The position numbers and the translations under genes are program-made. The notes beneath the pieces were generated by a model. The model saw only the letters and a program-made list of their open reading frames with translations, had not been told where the DNA came from and ran no database searches. Positions 42,396 to 54,716 of a stretch of DNA of 64,000 nt are shown here, in pieces. The first letter of the stretch is position 1, and every line of letters begins with the position of its first letter. This DNA comes from Whitmania pigra (taxonomy: Eukaryota; Annelida; Clitellata; Hirudinida; Haemopidae): the NCBI GenBank assembly GCA_021613335.1, contig JAJTWR010000228.1:698501-762500 (forward strand), read 5' to 3'.

Positions 42396-43147
42396 TGTTA
42401 ATAATTAAGTGGTGTTATCGGTCATCTTAACATTTGTAATTTAAAAAATTAAATTTAAAAAATTGGTCGTTTTATTATTATTACAGTTGCATTAACAGCG
42501 AACTACCGACAACTACAAAAGCACTACCGTAATACTTTCCTAATTAATAACTTTACAGGTACTCGTAACGAAATGTGTTCAAATAATATAGGATGATATT
42601 ATCATGATAATGATGATGATGATGATGATGACCCAAGCGAGACTTTTGTGGATTTGGGCCTAAGAGTTAAGAAGTGCTTGTGCAATAGCTAAACAAACAG
42701 ATGCTCCAGTGAAACTGATTGATAAATTATCCTCCAACCTAATACAGAAGTCATTGAATCATCTTAACATGGCATTGGTTTTCATTGTAACCATGGTGAT
42801 GTTGATAGCGTCAAAGCATTTTTAGTAACCTCCCCATTGCTCGAACGCCTCTTATTTAATGACGAGTTCTGGCCCTCGTCCTGTGGCATTCAGTCGATTT
42901 ACGTAATAACAAAATTTGTGCTCACAAAAAGCGGGCGCATAATCCAATTGCTGACTTCAGCCATCTTTAATGACGCCGCATTTAGTATCTTCGGTCAACC
43001 GCGTTATCTCCCCGACCGGAAGTCGGCTTAATCCCGCGAGACTTCAATATGAGCACGTGTCCTGCTATTTTTTTCCTTCCTCTTCTCGAAGGCCAAGTTC
43101 TTGTGCGTGGATGTTCGACCGACGTACCCTGCCTGTATAGGCCCACC

Positions 43148-43263
43148 ATTGGACCGACAGACGACCAATAAAATTTCATGCCTCCTTAACAAGCCAATGA
43201 AATGATGGAATGAGAGTGCATCCATCCAACCATCCATCGATGTAACTGCTTTTACGTGATTGG
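43148..43263. promoter_or_regulatory. Cluster of four CCAAT boxes
   Basis: CCAAT occurs at 43165-43169 and 43194-43198 and inverted at 43148-43152 and 43259-43263. Such clusters bind NF-Y in animal promoters and enhancers. No gene start is evident nearby, so an enhancer or an unannotated RNA start is possible. Confidence 0.35.
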
Positions 43264-43492
43264 CCAAAGAAAAGGGTGAAGAAAAATTATCGAAAAAGTG
43301 ATGACTGGAAATTTTCATTCCTTCTCAGTTCTTTTCATCCTTCCACTTTTCAGACCACTCACAGATCCACTTGAGATCACGTGACGCAAGCGTGGGGAGT
43401 TCGAGATTTCATCATTCTGAGCTCACTGGAGCTCGAGAAGGATTCAACGAAATACCGAATTAGGACTCACATTAGAATTATCATTAGGTCGT

Positions 43493-43630
43493 GATGGTAA
43501 TAATAATTAAATGGCGGTAATAATAATTAAATGGCGGTAATAATAATTAAATGGCGGTAATAATAATTAAATGGCGGTAATAATAATGACATGGTGGTAA
43601 TAATAATTACATGGTGGTAATGATAATTAT
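43493..43630. repeat. 20-bp minisatellite, about six copies
   Basis: Unit TAATAATTAAATGGCGGTAA, four near-perfect copies followed by two diverged ones with GGTGG. Confidence 0.95.
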
Positions 43631-45805
43631 TGGACCTCCCAACTCTAAAAAAAAAGCTGACGCGGACGACCTTGTTTATCGAAGTCATCACATTGATGAC
43701 GTCACAACTGATGTTGCATCTCTCCCATCTCCACATCCTCGCAACGTGATCCAGAAGCGCAAAATTCGACCCTCGACACCTGCACTTTCACTGAATTTTC
43801 TCACGAAAAGAAAAAAACCTGGAGACCGAGAAATACTTGTACAGGAAGATCCTAGCGCTCTCGCAACACAAAGACTTTATGGATCATCATAATCATAATC
43901 ATCATCATCATCATCATCATTGGCACCACTATCTCCATCATTTCTCCATCTCCGCCAATGATTTTGATAATGATTGTCACTATGAATTCTGTCTAAAAGC
44001 GTGTTTATTGCATTCATAACTTTGACATTAATGTTTCTTAAGCGATTTAAAACAAACCGCTCCGTAACCAATCACGTCAAACGAACAATTTTGCCCTCTC
44101 CACTCAATGACTCACGTCCTTCCAACCCACCCATCTTTTCATCCACGGCAGAGCAAATGTTTATATCATCGGGGCATGCGCTCAGAGATGACAGGAAGAC
44201 AAAGAGAACACGTGATCGACCGGAAATTAAACTCTGCGCATGCACGCGAGCTTTTAACGATGTCGATTCATCGCTCTATGTTTTCATTTCTATGTTTACT
44301 TATCTTTGCACTAACCATCGTCGACACATCTATTTTCGCCCGTTCTTTATTTCACGCTTTGATTTTAATTCTTAATTTTAAAATTGCTAAAGTTTAATAA
44401 GTGTATCGATCTAATTATTTTAGATAGTTGCGCAATTAGAAATTATCTAATTTTACGAGAAATGTTTATCCTAATCGAGACATTGTCGTTGGTAAATATT
44501 AAGTGCCTTCGGACAAGATTTCGTCTGAAACAGAAATCGATTGTTTCTGAGCATAAAAGAAATTTAATTTGCGACCTTTCGCGGTTAACAAAGAAATCGT
44601 GGCAGCACGTGACACGCATCGATCCAAATATCGCTCACCCCCATAGTGTTAGGCTTTATGTCTATTCCTTTCGTGCACAATGATGTCTATGCTCTTCCTC
44701 ACTCGATATCTTTGCCTAGGCATTGAATTTAATCGTGTCCCCTTTTAATACCGCCACAGGCTTCTTATTATCGTGCACGTAGAGTCGCTCATTACTCGTC
44801 CTATTATCGCTCGCACGCAAAAAATGCGCTCGAGTAATTTGGAGGATATTTGCGACACTATGCGAATCCTTTCTAAGTCATTATGTCATCCTTGTTTATT
44901 AACTTCCGGTTAGACGGCTGAAAATATTTTCAATGTTTTTAGTTAATTAGAATCCGGATCGATGGGGGGCACTTTAAAGTTTTAAAAATGCTTTTTCTCA
45001 TCGAAACAGATTTATGACTTTTCCGTGATCACTTCTCATCTTTAGACTGCTTGTCGAAGCAGTTCTCTTGATTTATTGGCTTAGGTTCGTTAACGTTCAT
45101 TAATGTTTAGTCCTTCATATTTTATTCAATTATCAATTCGAGAAGTGACCCGCACCCCAAGTCAGTCAGTCACCCACGTGCCTTTCACACCAGATGCACG
45201 CACAACGAAACGAACGCGCGGAGGCCCGCAAAATTACTCAGCTCTGAAGGCTTTTGTTAAACTTCTTCATCGTAGCGTATTACTCCAACCGTCTGGCCGC
45301 CATTTTGATTAGTCTCGCTCTTCCGTTTTGCGGGGAGCGCGCGCGCACTCTTCGTCTCGGCCGTTGCCATGAGAACGCGTCTGTTGAAATCGGATTTGTC
45401 GAGTTCTGTTTCTGCTTTTGATGTCAATAAGGATAAGGGTGATTATTTTTGAGGGTGGCAGGCTTAGCGGTGATGGTATTAATGGCCTTCGCGATGATGG
45501 CAACAACGGTGGTAGATGAATTGCCGTAGTTGAGAAAGAATAATAACATTGTTTAATTTATTAAAGCGTATTAATTAAAATCCAATGACATGCAACCGTC
45601 ATAATAGTATTAGTAATTAAAAAAAAGTGATGGCCAGTTAAACACAAATAATTTAGGAGTTTATCTTAAGTGATTGCCCTATTCGCAATTGGAATATGCA
45701 TAAATAATATAGTTATTGCTATTTTTAAATAAATCAGTGAAAGATTATTTTTATTGGACTGCAGATAGACTAATTGTTGTTAAATCATTTCCGGCTGTTG
45801 CTCCC

Positions 45806-45943
45806 ATTGGTTGATACATAAGTCACGTGATTGGAGGGACTAGCCAATCGACACGTTTTTCTGAAAAAGTGCTATCCTTTTTCGAATAAGTACATGATGG
45901 TGTATATATATATATGTATATATCTGTATATATGTATATAAAG
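45806..45943 (+). promoter_or_regulatory. CCAAT/E-box/TATA promoter, probably of SoxC
   Basis: Three CCAAT boxes (inverted at 45806-45810 and 45830-45834, direct at 45844-45848) and CACGTG at 45824-45829 lie about 90 bases before TATATAAAG at 45935-45943. This is a classical polymerase II layout and predicts a start near 45967 on the plus strand. The next plus-strand gene is SoxC, whose start codon is 2 kb away. A good acceptor at 47851-47852 would end a 5' intron. The link to SoxC is inferred. Confidence 0.45.
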
Positions 45944-46149
45944 GGTGTGACTCTTTAGATTCAATTCATCTCACCATTCTGCTCCGTTGCGGGAGATCTT
46001 TTTCATCCAATTCATCTCCTTACGTAACGGAAGCTAATTTACTCCTCTTTATGTTACAAAAAGCACTTGTTTTTTATTGCATTCTTTGATTTCTAAGTAA
46101 ATAATTTGTCCTTGTTTATTAAAATTGAAGATTTCAAAATCTACGTCTT

Positions 46150-46243
46150 GATGATGATGGTGATGATGATGATGATGACGATGATGATGATGACGATGAT
46201 GATGATGACGACGACGATGATGATGACGATGACGATGACGATG

Positions 46244-46275
<32 letters not shown>

Positions 46276-46285
46276 GACGATGACT
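46150..46285. repeat. GAT microsatellite with GAC variants
   Basis: GAT units interspersed with GAC and GGT. Confidence 0.95.
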
Positions 46286-47970
46286 AAGTCATTCGTTTGA
46301 ACGTGCATCATCGACTCATGCATAATTAACGAATAGATGGGATGTTTGAACACGTGCACTGATCGTCATCGGTCGCGAAGGAATCATCATCATCATCATC
46401 ATCATCATTGCCAGCAAATGCTCTTCCGGCTGACAATTTTGGAAATGTTCAGCCCCGCTGAACACGAGTTAATCCATGCATGTCCTTGTATTCACAGCCG
46501 CCACTAATTATAAAATGTTCGATCAATGAAAATGGATTTCTAGGGTACTCGTTCTTTTTTATGAGGAGAAGAAAAGTTTTTATTTTTTTAAACGATTCTC
46601 TTGATGCTTGAACGATAATGGAACCTGGATGAGCCCAGGCTATTGAAACAAAGACGAGACCAGGCATTTGGCAACTGGTAGCGATAGTAATGATGTCGTT
46701 GGAACGATTGCGATTGGTCCACGAGAACATCGCAAACATACAAACCCAAACACTGAAAATGTGAACTTTCAATCAACTTGACGCATGTCTCGTGACACTT
46801 GTCTTTAAACCACAATTTGTTAAATATTTAAATTTTATATTACTGAATCTAATAATTCCTATCATAATTAATAATAAACCTAATTTCGTCTGACACTTCA
46901 ATAGGACTACAAGATGGCGCGGTTGATGACAATGATATTTCGCGGTAAATTTTTTTGGCCCGATCAATTTAAAATTTCATTCGCTTCTGTTTTCCGAAAG
47001 CTTGTTGTGGCTTACTGAATTTATTTAAAATAAATAAATAAACAACTTCAAGAGTGGTACTACTTATGATGGTGATGGTATTAATGATAATATTGGTGAC
47101 AAGTCGTGGAAGGACTCGTCTGGCATGCCCTGTGATCGATTGGACACGAGGGAACAAAATCTTCAAGTGAATTGAGATTATGCGCAGACTCCAAATTTCA
47201 CTAAAACACCTTTTTTTATTCTTATGCGAACTCAGTTGCTTTATTACACAACACATTACACAGCGTAAATTCAAATCATCCTAGTTATGCAACGGACTTT
47301 TAATGAAGTAAATAAACATAATATTGAAATAAATGAAATATTGAAATAAATGAACACAATATTGCAAGCGATTACGGTGATGAAAATTGTCTTGATAATG
47401 ATCGCGACTGAAGAGGGAGGAAACTCGTATTTGTAGACAAAGAAAAGTTCGGACTCTGGAAGCTCAAAAAGATTTTCCACTCAACGTCAGACTTCGTGTG
47501 ACGTTGTGATGTTGCGAGTGAGTGGCAAGGTTGGGGAGATGGTGAGTTAGGAGAGAGACGGTGAGAAAACAATGTGGGCTAATAAGATGATGCATGCGTA
47601 CAGGGGAAGACACCCGGCGTTTGTGAGGGCGTGCGGATGCGCCACTGTGACTCTCTGAAACTTATAAAATCCTGTCAGGAGATGTTTTGCTTTCAGTCGT
47701 CTGGACTTTTTTGTGGGATTTGTGTACCGTGTTTGATTTCCTCGTTCGTCAATTATTTGACGTTTAATGAACGTTACATCATTTTCGGATTAACTGCAAT
47801 AGTTTGTAATAAATTAAATTTGAAAGTTTTATTCAGAAAATATTTTTAACAGGTTGGAGACTTCATGACTGTCACTTTTATTAATCATTAATGCCAATCG
47901 TCAAAATACAACTTGAAACTCGTTCCAAATATAGGATTACATGGACAAGTTCTGAATTGACTTTCCTACC

Positions 47971-50084
47971 ATGGATACCCTATCATCAGTGGACGGTATT
48001 TTTATTCTCAACCACTTCAACTTCATCCGCGGCGACTCTGATTTCTCAAGAAAATCCGAGGACGACGTGACGTGCACATCTGCATCAAAATCGTCGGTTA
48101 CTGACGTCAGTGAGGTCGACGCTGAACAGATTTGTGGTCCCAGGAATGTTGAGTTCGGATCGTTGACAGTAAGGGCCGATTCTACCACCCCCTATTCAGA
48201 TGCCACCAGTTCTAAGAAGCTCAAGAAGCACGTGGTCAGGCCAATGAATGCATTTATTCTTTGGTCACAGTACGAAAGAAGGAAGTTGGCACAGGTTGAG
48301 AGAAATACTTCTTAATGAACTTTGTTAAATTTTAAACTTTGGTTGTGAAAGTATAAAATACCTTCTAAGTTGATTAAGTGTTTTTGTTACAAGATGTTGT
48401 AAGGATAATTGTAATTAATCAAATCGTTCACGCAATGATTAATCATATTAGTTATGTTCAAGCATTAAGATTCTTCTGATGTGCCATACATTTTAAACCG
48501 AGACATACACAGTTAAATTTACACCTTATTTGTTACACTTTAATGATGCGATTAAGTGTCAATGCTGATTGTAAGTCGATGGGGTACATTAGGGCATTTG
48601 TCGAAGGGTTTTAAAACTTTTGTTTTGCTTTTCCATTTTAAAAAAATGACGTAACGTAGTGGACATGGATACCCTTCCCCGTGGCCCAAACTTTCTGTGC
48701 GACCCTTCTTGCCAGAAGTAATAATTATCATCGTTATCATACTTCTCTTTAACAGCACTCTCGTCCGGACATACACAACGCTGAGATAAGCAAGCAACTG
48801 GGTATAAAGTGGAGGGAGTTGAGTGCGTCAGAGAGACGTCCTTTCATCGAAGAAGCAGAAAGGCTTAGGGTCTTGCACTCCAAGGAATATCCAAATTACA
48901 AATACAGACCAAAGAAAAAGACAAGACAAAGATTTGACAACAGCAACAAACACAGCGTCGAATGCATGCTTAATAAAGCAAAAGATCGTCATCATGCGTC
49001 TCCAAAAAGGAAACCGAAAGTAGTTTTCCATTCCGATGTTCAAGCGGAGAACTTTTCAGCCTCTTTTGTACCATCTCTTGTCATCAGACCTTTGGCGATC
49101 GTCAAAGATGAAAAACTTAGCACCACCAGGATCATCCTTCTCGAAAAAAACGTCGATATGCCGACCATAATTGTCGACCAGAACTTTACTTCTGACAAAG
49201 GAGACAAGGCAATGGAAGAGACTGCAAATTTCCTGACCTATCGTGGTGCCGTTACTCCTACAGTCAACAACAACAACGAGGTAGTCAAGAATGCGGAAGA
49301 TTCTATCCACTTGTTGGAAGATCAACATCAACTACAAACTCTTATCCAGACAGAGTCCAACAAAGTACAGGTCGAAAACACCGAAAAATCAATGGAAGCA
49401 ACGTGCGTGGACGGAGTTTGCTCGAGCGATAACGAAGAACAGTTCTACGCCATGTCGAATTGCCTCGCGCCACAGGAATTCTGTTTCAGTGATATGGTCG
49501 ATGACGTCAAACTGGAACTTCCAGTCAACAGCGATTGGATGGATGAATCTTTCTTCCTCGATTCTTTCAGCGATGTCACTAATGTCTATGGCGATTCTCT
49601 CGCAGACGTTCAGCCGAGCATTTTCATGGTGCCAACCAATCTATCAACTTTGCCTATTGGACCATATCAGAGCATCTCACCATCTTTGTCATCATCGCCA
49701 TCTTCGTCTTCATCGTCAGTGTCGGATGGCTTCTGCAGCATAAACCAGCTCACTCAGCGTGCGTCTTCGCCACGCCTAGCTTCGCCGCCGCCATTTTTGA
49801 TGACCTCATGCCGTACGTTTTCCTCTGCCTTGCAGATATCTCCGACAACGACAACGACAATGCAAAAGGAAAATATCGGGCCTAATCACTTTGCATTCGA
49901 CGAAGCACAGATTATTGATCATCAGATAAACGCAGACGAAAATGTTTTAGAGGATACCGATGTGTTGCTCAATTACTTCCCCCCTGAAATTGCGGACCTT
50001 GTTTGTGGATGTTGGTTCGAGAAGCAGCCTAATTCGCTCACTAACTCCATCAAAACTGGTGAATTTTGCGCCTTCAATAATTAG
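47971..50084 (+). CDS. SoxC: SoxC-group HMG-box transcription factor
   Basis: Two exons (47971-48294, 48756-50084) give about 550 residues. The HMG box (~86-162) reads [21 protein letters not shown], split by the intron, then [39 protein letters not shown] and YRPKKK. It keeps the Sox RPMNAF signature and the DNA-wedge residues. The far C-terminus has [17 protein letters not shown], which resembles the conserved SoxC activation motif (YCTPEVSEMIxGDWLE in vertebrates), supporting SoxC over other groups. The middle is acidic with Ser-rich runs. Two tiny upstream ORFs (ATG at 47864 and 47941) precede the start and may lower translation. The intron inside the HMG box is unusual for vertebrate SoxC, which lacks introns. 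Confidence 0.9.
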
Positions 50085-50756
50085 CTAGTCTGTGGATGTT
50101 GCCATCTGGCAATAGGACTGGAAAAAAACTCGTTTAAAGACAATTCGCATTCAAATTTCTGCATTGTTTATGACCAAATTATCGCAATTAGTTGTAAATA
50201 ATTTGTTTTAAAAAGGCATTTTTATGGTATTACATTTTTAGATTAGAAAGTTTAACGAAAATTACTTTTGATAAAATAACTTTTCTCGATGGCGGCGTTA
50301 TTTTTCTTAAAATGTTCATATTTCAATTGCTTCATAACTTTGATGGCAGTCTCTTTTTTAGATTTAAACTTGTTATATTAGAAAACTATCATGTTATGTT
50401 AAGCTTTGCATATATTTTTCTACTGCATCGTATACAATCTTCAGATGGTCTTTTTAGTGTTTGAATGTCAAGTGTTGAATATTCATTCAATTTTTAATAC
50501 ATTAAATTTAAAATACATTCAATTTGTCGTTGTAGATTTATTTAAAGGGTTGCGCGATTAACCTAAACATCTAAATTCAAATTATGTAGCGCGCATATAA
50601 TTGCTTCAGTTACAAAATGTGTATTTGGGAAGTATGATAAATATCGCAACACGATAAATAAGTTTATTAAATTATTTAAAACTGTTTTGATTCTAATTGT
50701 GCTCATGTATTGGACATTAAAAACATTTATATAATAAAAATATATATAATATATAT
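50085..50756. other. SoxC 3' UTR / spacer
   Basis: A+T-rich non-coding sequence; no clear gene or repeat apart from a TA-rich run at 50733-50759 into which the LINE seems to be inserted. Confidence 0.45.
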
Positions 50757-50897
50757 ATGGTTTACGGGTTTACGTTCACGTGTACACATCGTTGCGCATT
50801 TCACTTACGTTTTTCATCGAAATTACCCATATTTTCTGATTTTCAACAACAGTTCGTTATTAAGAAATTATATTTCCTTTCTTTTAGTTGAATAAGC

Positions 50898-51821
50898 ATG
50901 CCCGGACCAAAGGGCAAGTCGGAGCGAAAACCAGCTGCTGAGTTTTTCGGATTGAGGTTATGTGAATGTTGTTTTAAGGAAAATGAGGAAAGTTTGAAGT
51001 CATTGGGTGTGTTGGACAAACAAGAGTTAACAGAAATGAACAAGGAAATTCAGGAATTAAAGACCATTCTGAAAAGGAACGAGGACATTATGGTGGCTTT
51101 AGAGGAGCAGAAGGGGGAGATTCGTGGGTTAAAGTCCAAGATTGATGATATGGCAAAGAACTCAAACAAAAAATGGGAAGAACAGCAACAGACTACTAGT
51201 GTGCTAATAACAAAGATAGATGGTTTGACAAAGGACTCCCTCAAGAAATTGAATGAACACCAGCAGGCCACAAAGGAATGGTCTAGCCTGTTTAAAGACC
51301 AGGTAAATCTGCTGGTCACTGATGTTGGAGTAGTTCAAAAATCTGTTGTAGCTACAAAGAACACATTTGAGATAAATTCTGATAGACTAAATAGAAAGAA
51401 TAATATGGTGGCTTATAATTTACCTGAAAATGAGTCAAAGTCAAAGGACAAGGATACAATCCTGAGAATTCTGAAAGAAATCACAGACAGAGATTTGGAC
51501 AAGGACATAATTGATATCTTCAGAATGGGTAAAAGAGGAGATGAAACACAAAGACCAAGACCAATACTTGTAAAGTTTGAGGGTCAAAGCATCAAAAACC
51601 TGGTCTTAGAAAACAGTTATAAATTGAGGAAAAGTGAAGCATTCAGGAAGGTGATTCTAAATCATGACTTGACCAAAGAGGATAGAGAGACTTGCAAGAA
51701 GCTCCTTGATGAAAAAAAGAAAGACATTGGACTAAAAGATGATGTGAGCAAATGGGTGTTCAGAGTGAGAGGACACCCTGGTGATTTCCATGTTGTGACC
51801 TACAAGAAACAAAATTTGTAA
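50898..51821 (+). CDS. LINE ORF1 protein
   Basis: 307 residues, intact. Residues ~45-160 are a long heptad-rich coiled coil (Lys/Glu/Gln-rich), expected to multimerise. Residues ~175-300 look like the RRM-plus-C-terminal-domain layout of L1-type ORF1 proteins: MVAYNLPENES, IIDIFRMGKRG, RPRPILVKF and FRKVILNHDLTKEDR. It should bind element RNA and act as a chaperone; this is inferred from family. It ends 23 bases before ORF2. Confidence 0.85.
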   Translation: MPGPKGKSERKPAAEFFGLRLCECCFKENEESLKSLGVLDKQELTEMNKEIQELKTILKRNEDIMVALEEQKGEIRGLKSKIDDMAKNSNKKWEEQQQTTSVLITKIDGLTKDSLKKLNEHQQATKEWSSLFKDQVNLLVTDVGVVQKSVVATKNTFEINSDRLNRKNNMVAYNLPENESKSKDKDTILRILKEITDRDLDKDIIDIFRMGKRGDETQRPRPILVKFEGQSIKNLVLENSYKLRKSEAFRKVILNHDLTKEDRETCKKLLDEKKKDIGLKDDVSKWVFRVRGHPGDFHVVTYKKQNL

Positions 51822-51844
51822 AAGGGTCCAGATCAAGAAGTTCA

Positions 51845-54590
51845 ATGTCAAAGAGTTCCGTATCCAGAAATAGTGCTAGGACATGTAAATGGATGATGAC
51901 AAATATTCGAAGCTGCAAAAATAAGTTTACAGAGTTATTTATGTTTCTACTATCTGAAGATCCTGATATTTTCTGTTGTACGGAGACCTGGCTTAATATA
52001 GATATTCCTAGCTCTATGTTTTGCCCTCCTGGGTACATGTCAGTTAGATGGGACAGAGGAACCAGAGGAGGGGGAGTGATGCTGTTGGTGAGGGACTGTC
52101 TCCAATATCGTTCAGTTGATATTCCCACCAGATTTAAACACATTGAATTGGTTTGCATCGACATTTTATGGGGTTGTGTTACCTGGAGAGTGATTGCATA
52201 CTACCGCAGCGGAGGCTTAGACATTAATGCCGAGAATTATGCAGTTGAAAGTATTGATTGTTTGCGTCATCTCTGCTCTGTTAAACATACAGTCTGTATC
52301 ATGGGGGACTTCAATTTGCCGTTTATGAACTGGTCTCAAAACATTGCTCCAAATAATAGCATTTACAATATGTTTCTGGGATTTTTTAATGACTTTGGAC
52401 TTCATCAATTTGTTACAACTCCAACAAGACATGAAAATTTGCTTGATTTAGTGATTTCAAACGACCCTCAGTTTATCACCAGAATAGAAACATTATGTCC
52501 AATTTCAAACAGTGATCACAACGTTATCAGCTTCAGACCAAATATTCCATCGGACTGGTTTTGCAATCAGGCAGTACCATCCACAACATACAACTTCAGG
52601 AAAGCCGATTATCTCATGCTCAATGAACATCTACAGGGGATAAACTGGAATTTGCTTTTTCAGTTCTGTCCCACAGTGGATGAATGTTGGCAGGAGTTTA
52701 GATACCAGGTGGGAGTTGCTTTTGAACTGTATGTCCCAAAATTCTCAGCTGCAGTATTCAAATATGGAGGGAAAAAATATCCCCTACATATTAACCAGCT
52801 TCTGCAGTCAAAATTGAGACTCTGGAGAATTTGGAAACAAGGTAACAACAATGATGACAAAACAAGATACAACAACATTGCTAAAGCATGTAGCAAAGCC
52901 GTTGAGAAATACTATGCAGCTTTTGAATTAGAACTGCTCCATAGCAGGAACATCGGCAGACTGTATAACTATGTAGGTAGAAAGCTGCATGCACGAAGCA
53001 ATATATCTGAGATAGCCCTCCCTGATGGTGCCTTGACGAGAGATCCTTTAAAAATTGCAAACACCTTCAATAATTATTTTACATCAGTTTTTACGATTGA
53101 TGACGGTGTAGCCCTCTATGTTCCTCCCTGTTCCAACACCACATTAAACAGCATTGATTTCTCTCCAGAGAGCATACACAAAACTCTTCGCACACTGGAT
53201 CCATCATTTTCAGCAGGTCCCGATGGCATTCCCAATGTGTTCCTGAAAAGGTGTGCGTCATCGCTTGCTGTTCCATTGTCTCACATATTTGATACATCTT
53301 TTAAAGACAAAAAATTGCCCCAGGAATGGAAAGTAGCTCTGGTTACACCCATCCATAAAAAAGGACCCACCACGACACCAGAAAACTATAGACCAATCTC
53401 CATTACTTCAACAAGTTGCAGAGTGATGGAACGAGTAATAAACAGGGCAATTATGCAACATCTAACCCATCACAAGTTGATAGATGTCAGTCAACATGGT
53501 TTTGTTCAGGCCCGATCCACAATTACAAATATGCTCGAGTGCACTCAGCAGTGGTCAGAGCAACTCCAAGCTAAGCTTACCACTGATATAATATACCTCG
53601 ACTTTAGAAAGGCTTTTGATTCAGTTTCACATTCCAAACTTATCAATAAAATCTCAGCTTATGGTCACCAGCGGTGTGCCCCAGGGTAGCGTACTTGGGC
53701 CAACCCTGTTTTTACTCTACATAAATGACCTGCCTGGCCTGCTCGGGACTTCGAATGTTGTTTGCAAGCTTTTTGCTGACGATGTCAAACTGTACACTAC
53801 GAACGGAGTCTCTCCAACTCAGCTACAATCTGCTCTTGACAAAGTGGCCCAGTGGAGTGACAAATGGCAACTACAACTTGCGCCTGACAAATGTCAAGTT
53901 TTCTCTGTAACAGGACGCAAACAGACAGGGGGATTCCATGAATACTCCATTGACGGGCATATCCTACAGCGTGTCGACAGGATCAGAGATCTAGGGATTA
54001 TAATGGATCCTTACCTGAAGTTCGACTCACACATTGAAGCCATCACCAAAAGAGCCGCAACAATCTCCTGGATGATCCGAACCTCTTTTTCTTCCAAAGA
54101 TCGAGACATTTTAAAGCTCGCCTTTTGTACATATGTTAGACCAATACTCGAATATGCCTCCCCAGTCTGGAATCCACATCACAAATACTTAATTGACAAA
54201 ATAGAAAATGTGCAAAGGCGGTTCACCAAATCAATTCCATCTGTGGCTTCATATCCATACATGGAGAGACTAAGGTTGCTCAAGCTTCCAACCTTGGAAA
54301 GGCGGCGACTTCTGGCTGATTTAACACTTGGATTCAAAATATTACATGGCTTTACTAATACCTTTCTAATACAATCCTTCATTGCACAAAACTATACAGG
54401 AACACGAGGACATTGTCTTAAACTTAAACAAAGTAATTATTCTATAGACATTGTTAAATTCTCCTTTTTCAATAGAATCGTAAAGCCATGGAACGCATTG
54501 CCAGGTGATGTCGTTAAATCAACCACGGCCTCCTGCTTCAACGCTGTAATACGGGACATTGACTTTAGCCACTACTTAAATTACATTTAA
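51845..54590 (+). pseudogene. LINE ORF2 endonuclease-reverse transcriptase, broken in the RT core
   Basis: The first open part (51845-53689) has an apurinic-type endonuclease with TNIRSCKNKFTEL, CTETW, GDFNLPFMNW and SDHN. An RT fragment follows with SAGPDGIPNVF, NYRPISITST and DFRKAFDSVSH. After the Ser-Ala-Tyr at about 53660 the frame shifts and the second part (to 54590) resumes at SGVPQGSVLGP, followed by FADDVKLY and a normal C-terminal tail. About forty residues between RT motifs A and B are missing. The catalytic Asp motifs on both sides remain, but this copy cannot make a normal enzyme. Confidence 0.9.
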
Positions 54591-54716
54591 TCTATTGTAT
54601 ATGCTGCCCCTGTGTACATGCCGGTCGATGTCTTTTGTTTTCTCTTGCAATTGTGTTAGTGGTCCAATTGGGCCCTTCAATTGTGTCTAATAAATAAATA
54701 AATAAATAAATAAATA

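Larger units (their letters stand above)
50757..54716 (+). mobile_element. Near-complete non-LTR retrotransposon (CR1/L2/Jockey-like superfamily)
   Basis: Two ORFs in the usual order, a ~125-base 3' UTR and a TAAA-repeat tail (about 54688-54716) mark a LINE. The TA-rich sequence before the start (near 50741-50756) resembles that after the tail (54717-54731), a possible target duplication, but low complexity makes this unsafe. ORF2 is broken within the reverse transcriptase. Clade assignment is tentative and rests on the apurinic-type endonuclease, RT motif spellings and short tail repeats. Confidence 0.88.

Noticed and set aside
43611..43892. 93-codon basic frame
   Set aside because: Begins inside a minisatellite, no recognised family, no splice partners found.
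48828..49331. Antisense frames under the SoxC second exon
   Set aside because: Shadows of the sense coding sequence.
50733..50759. Firm target-site duplication for the LINE
   Set aside because: Matching flanks are TA microsatellite-like, so the match may be chance; reported only as possible.
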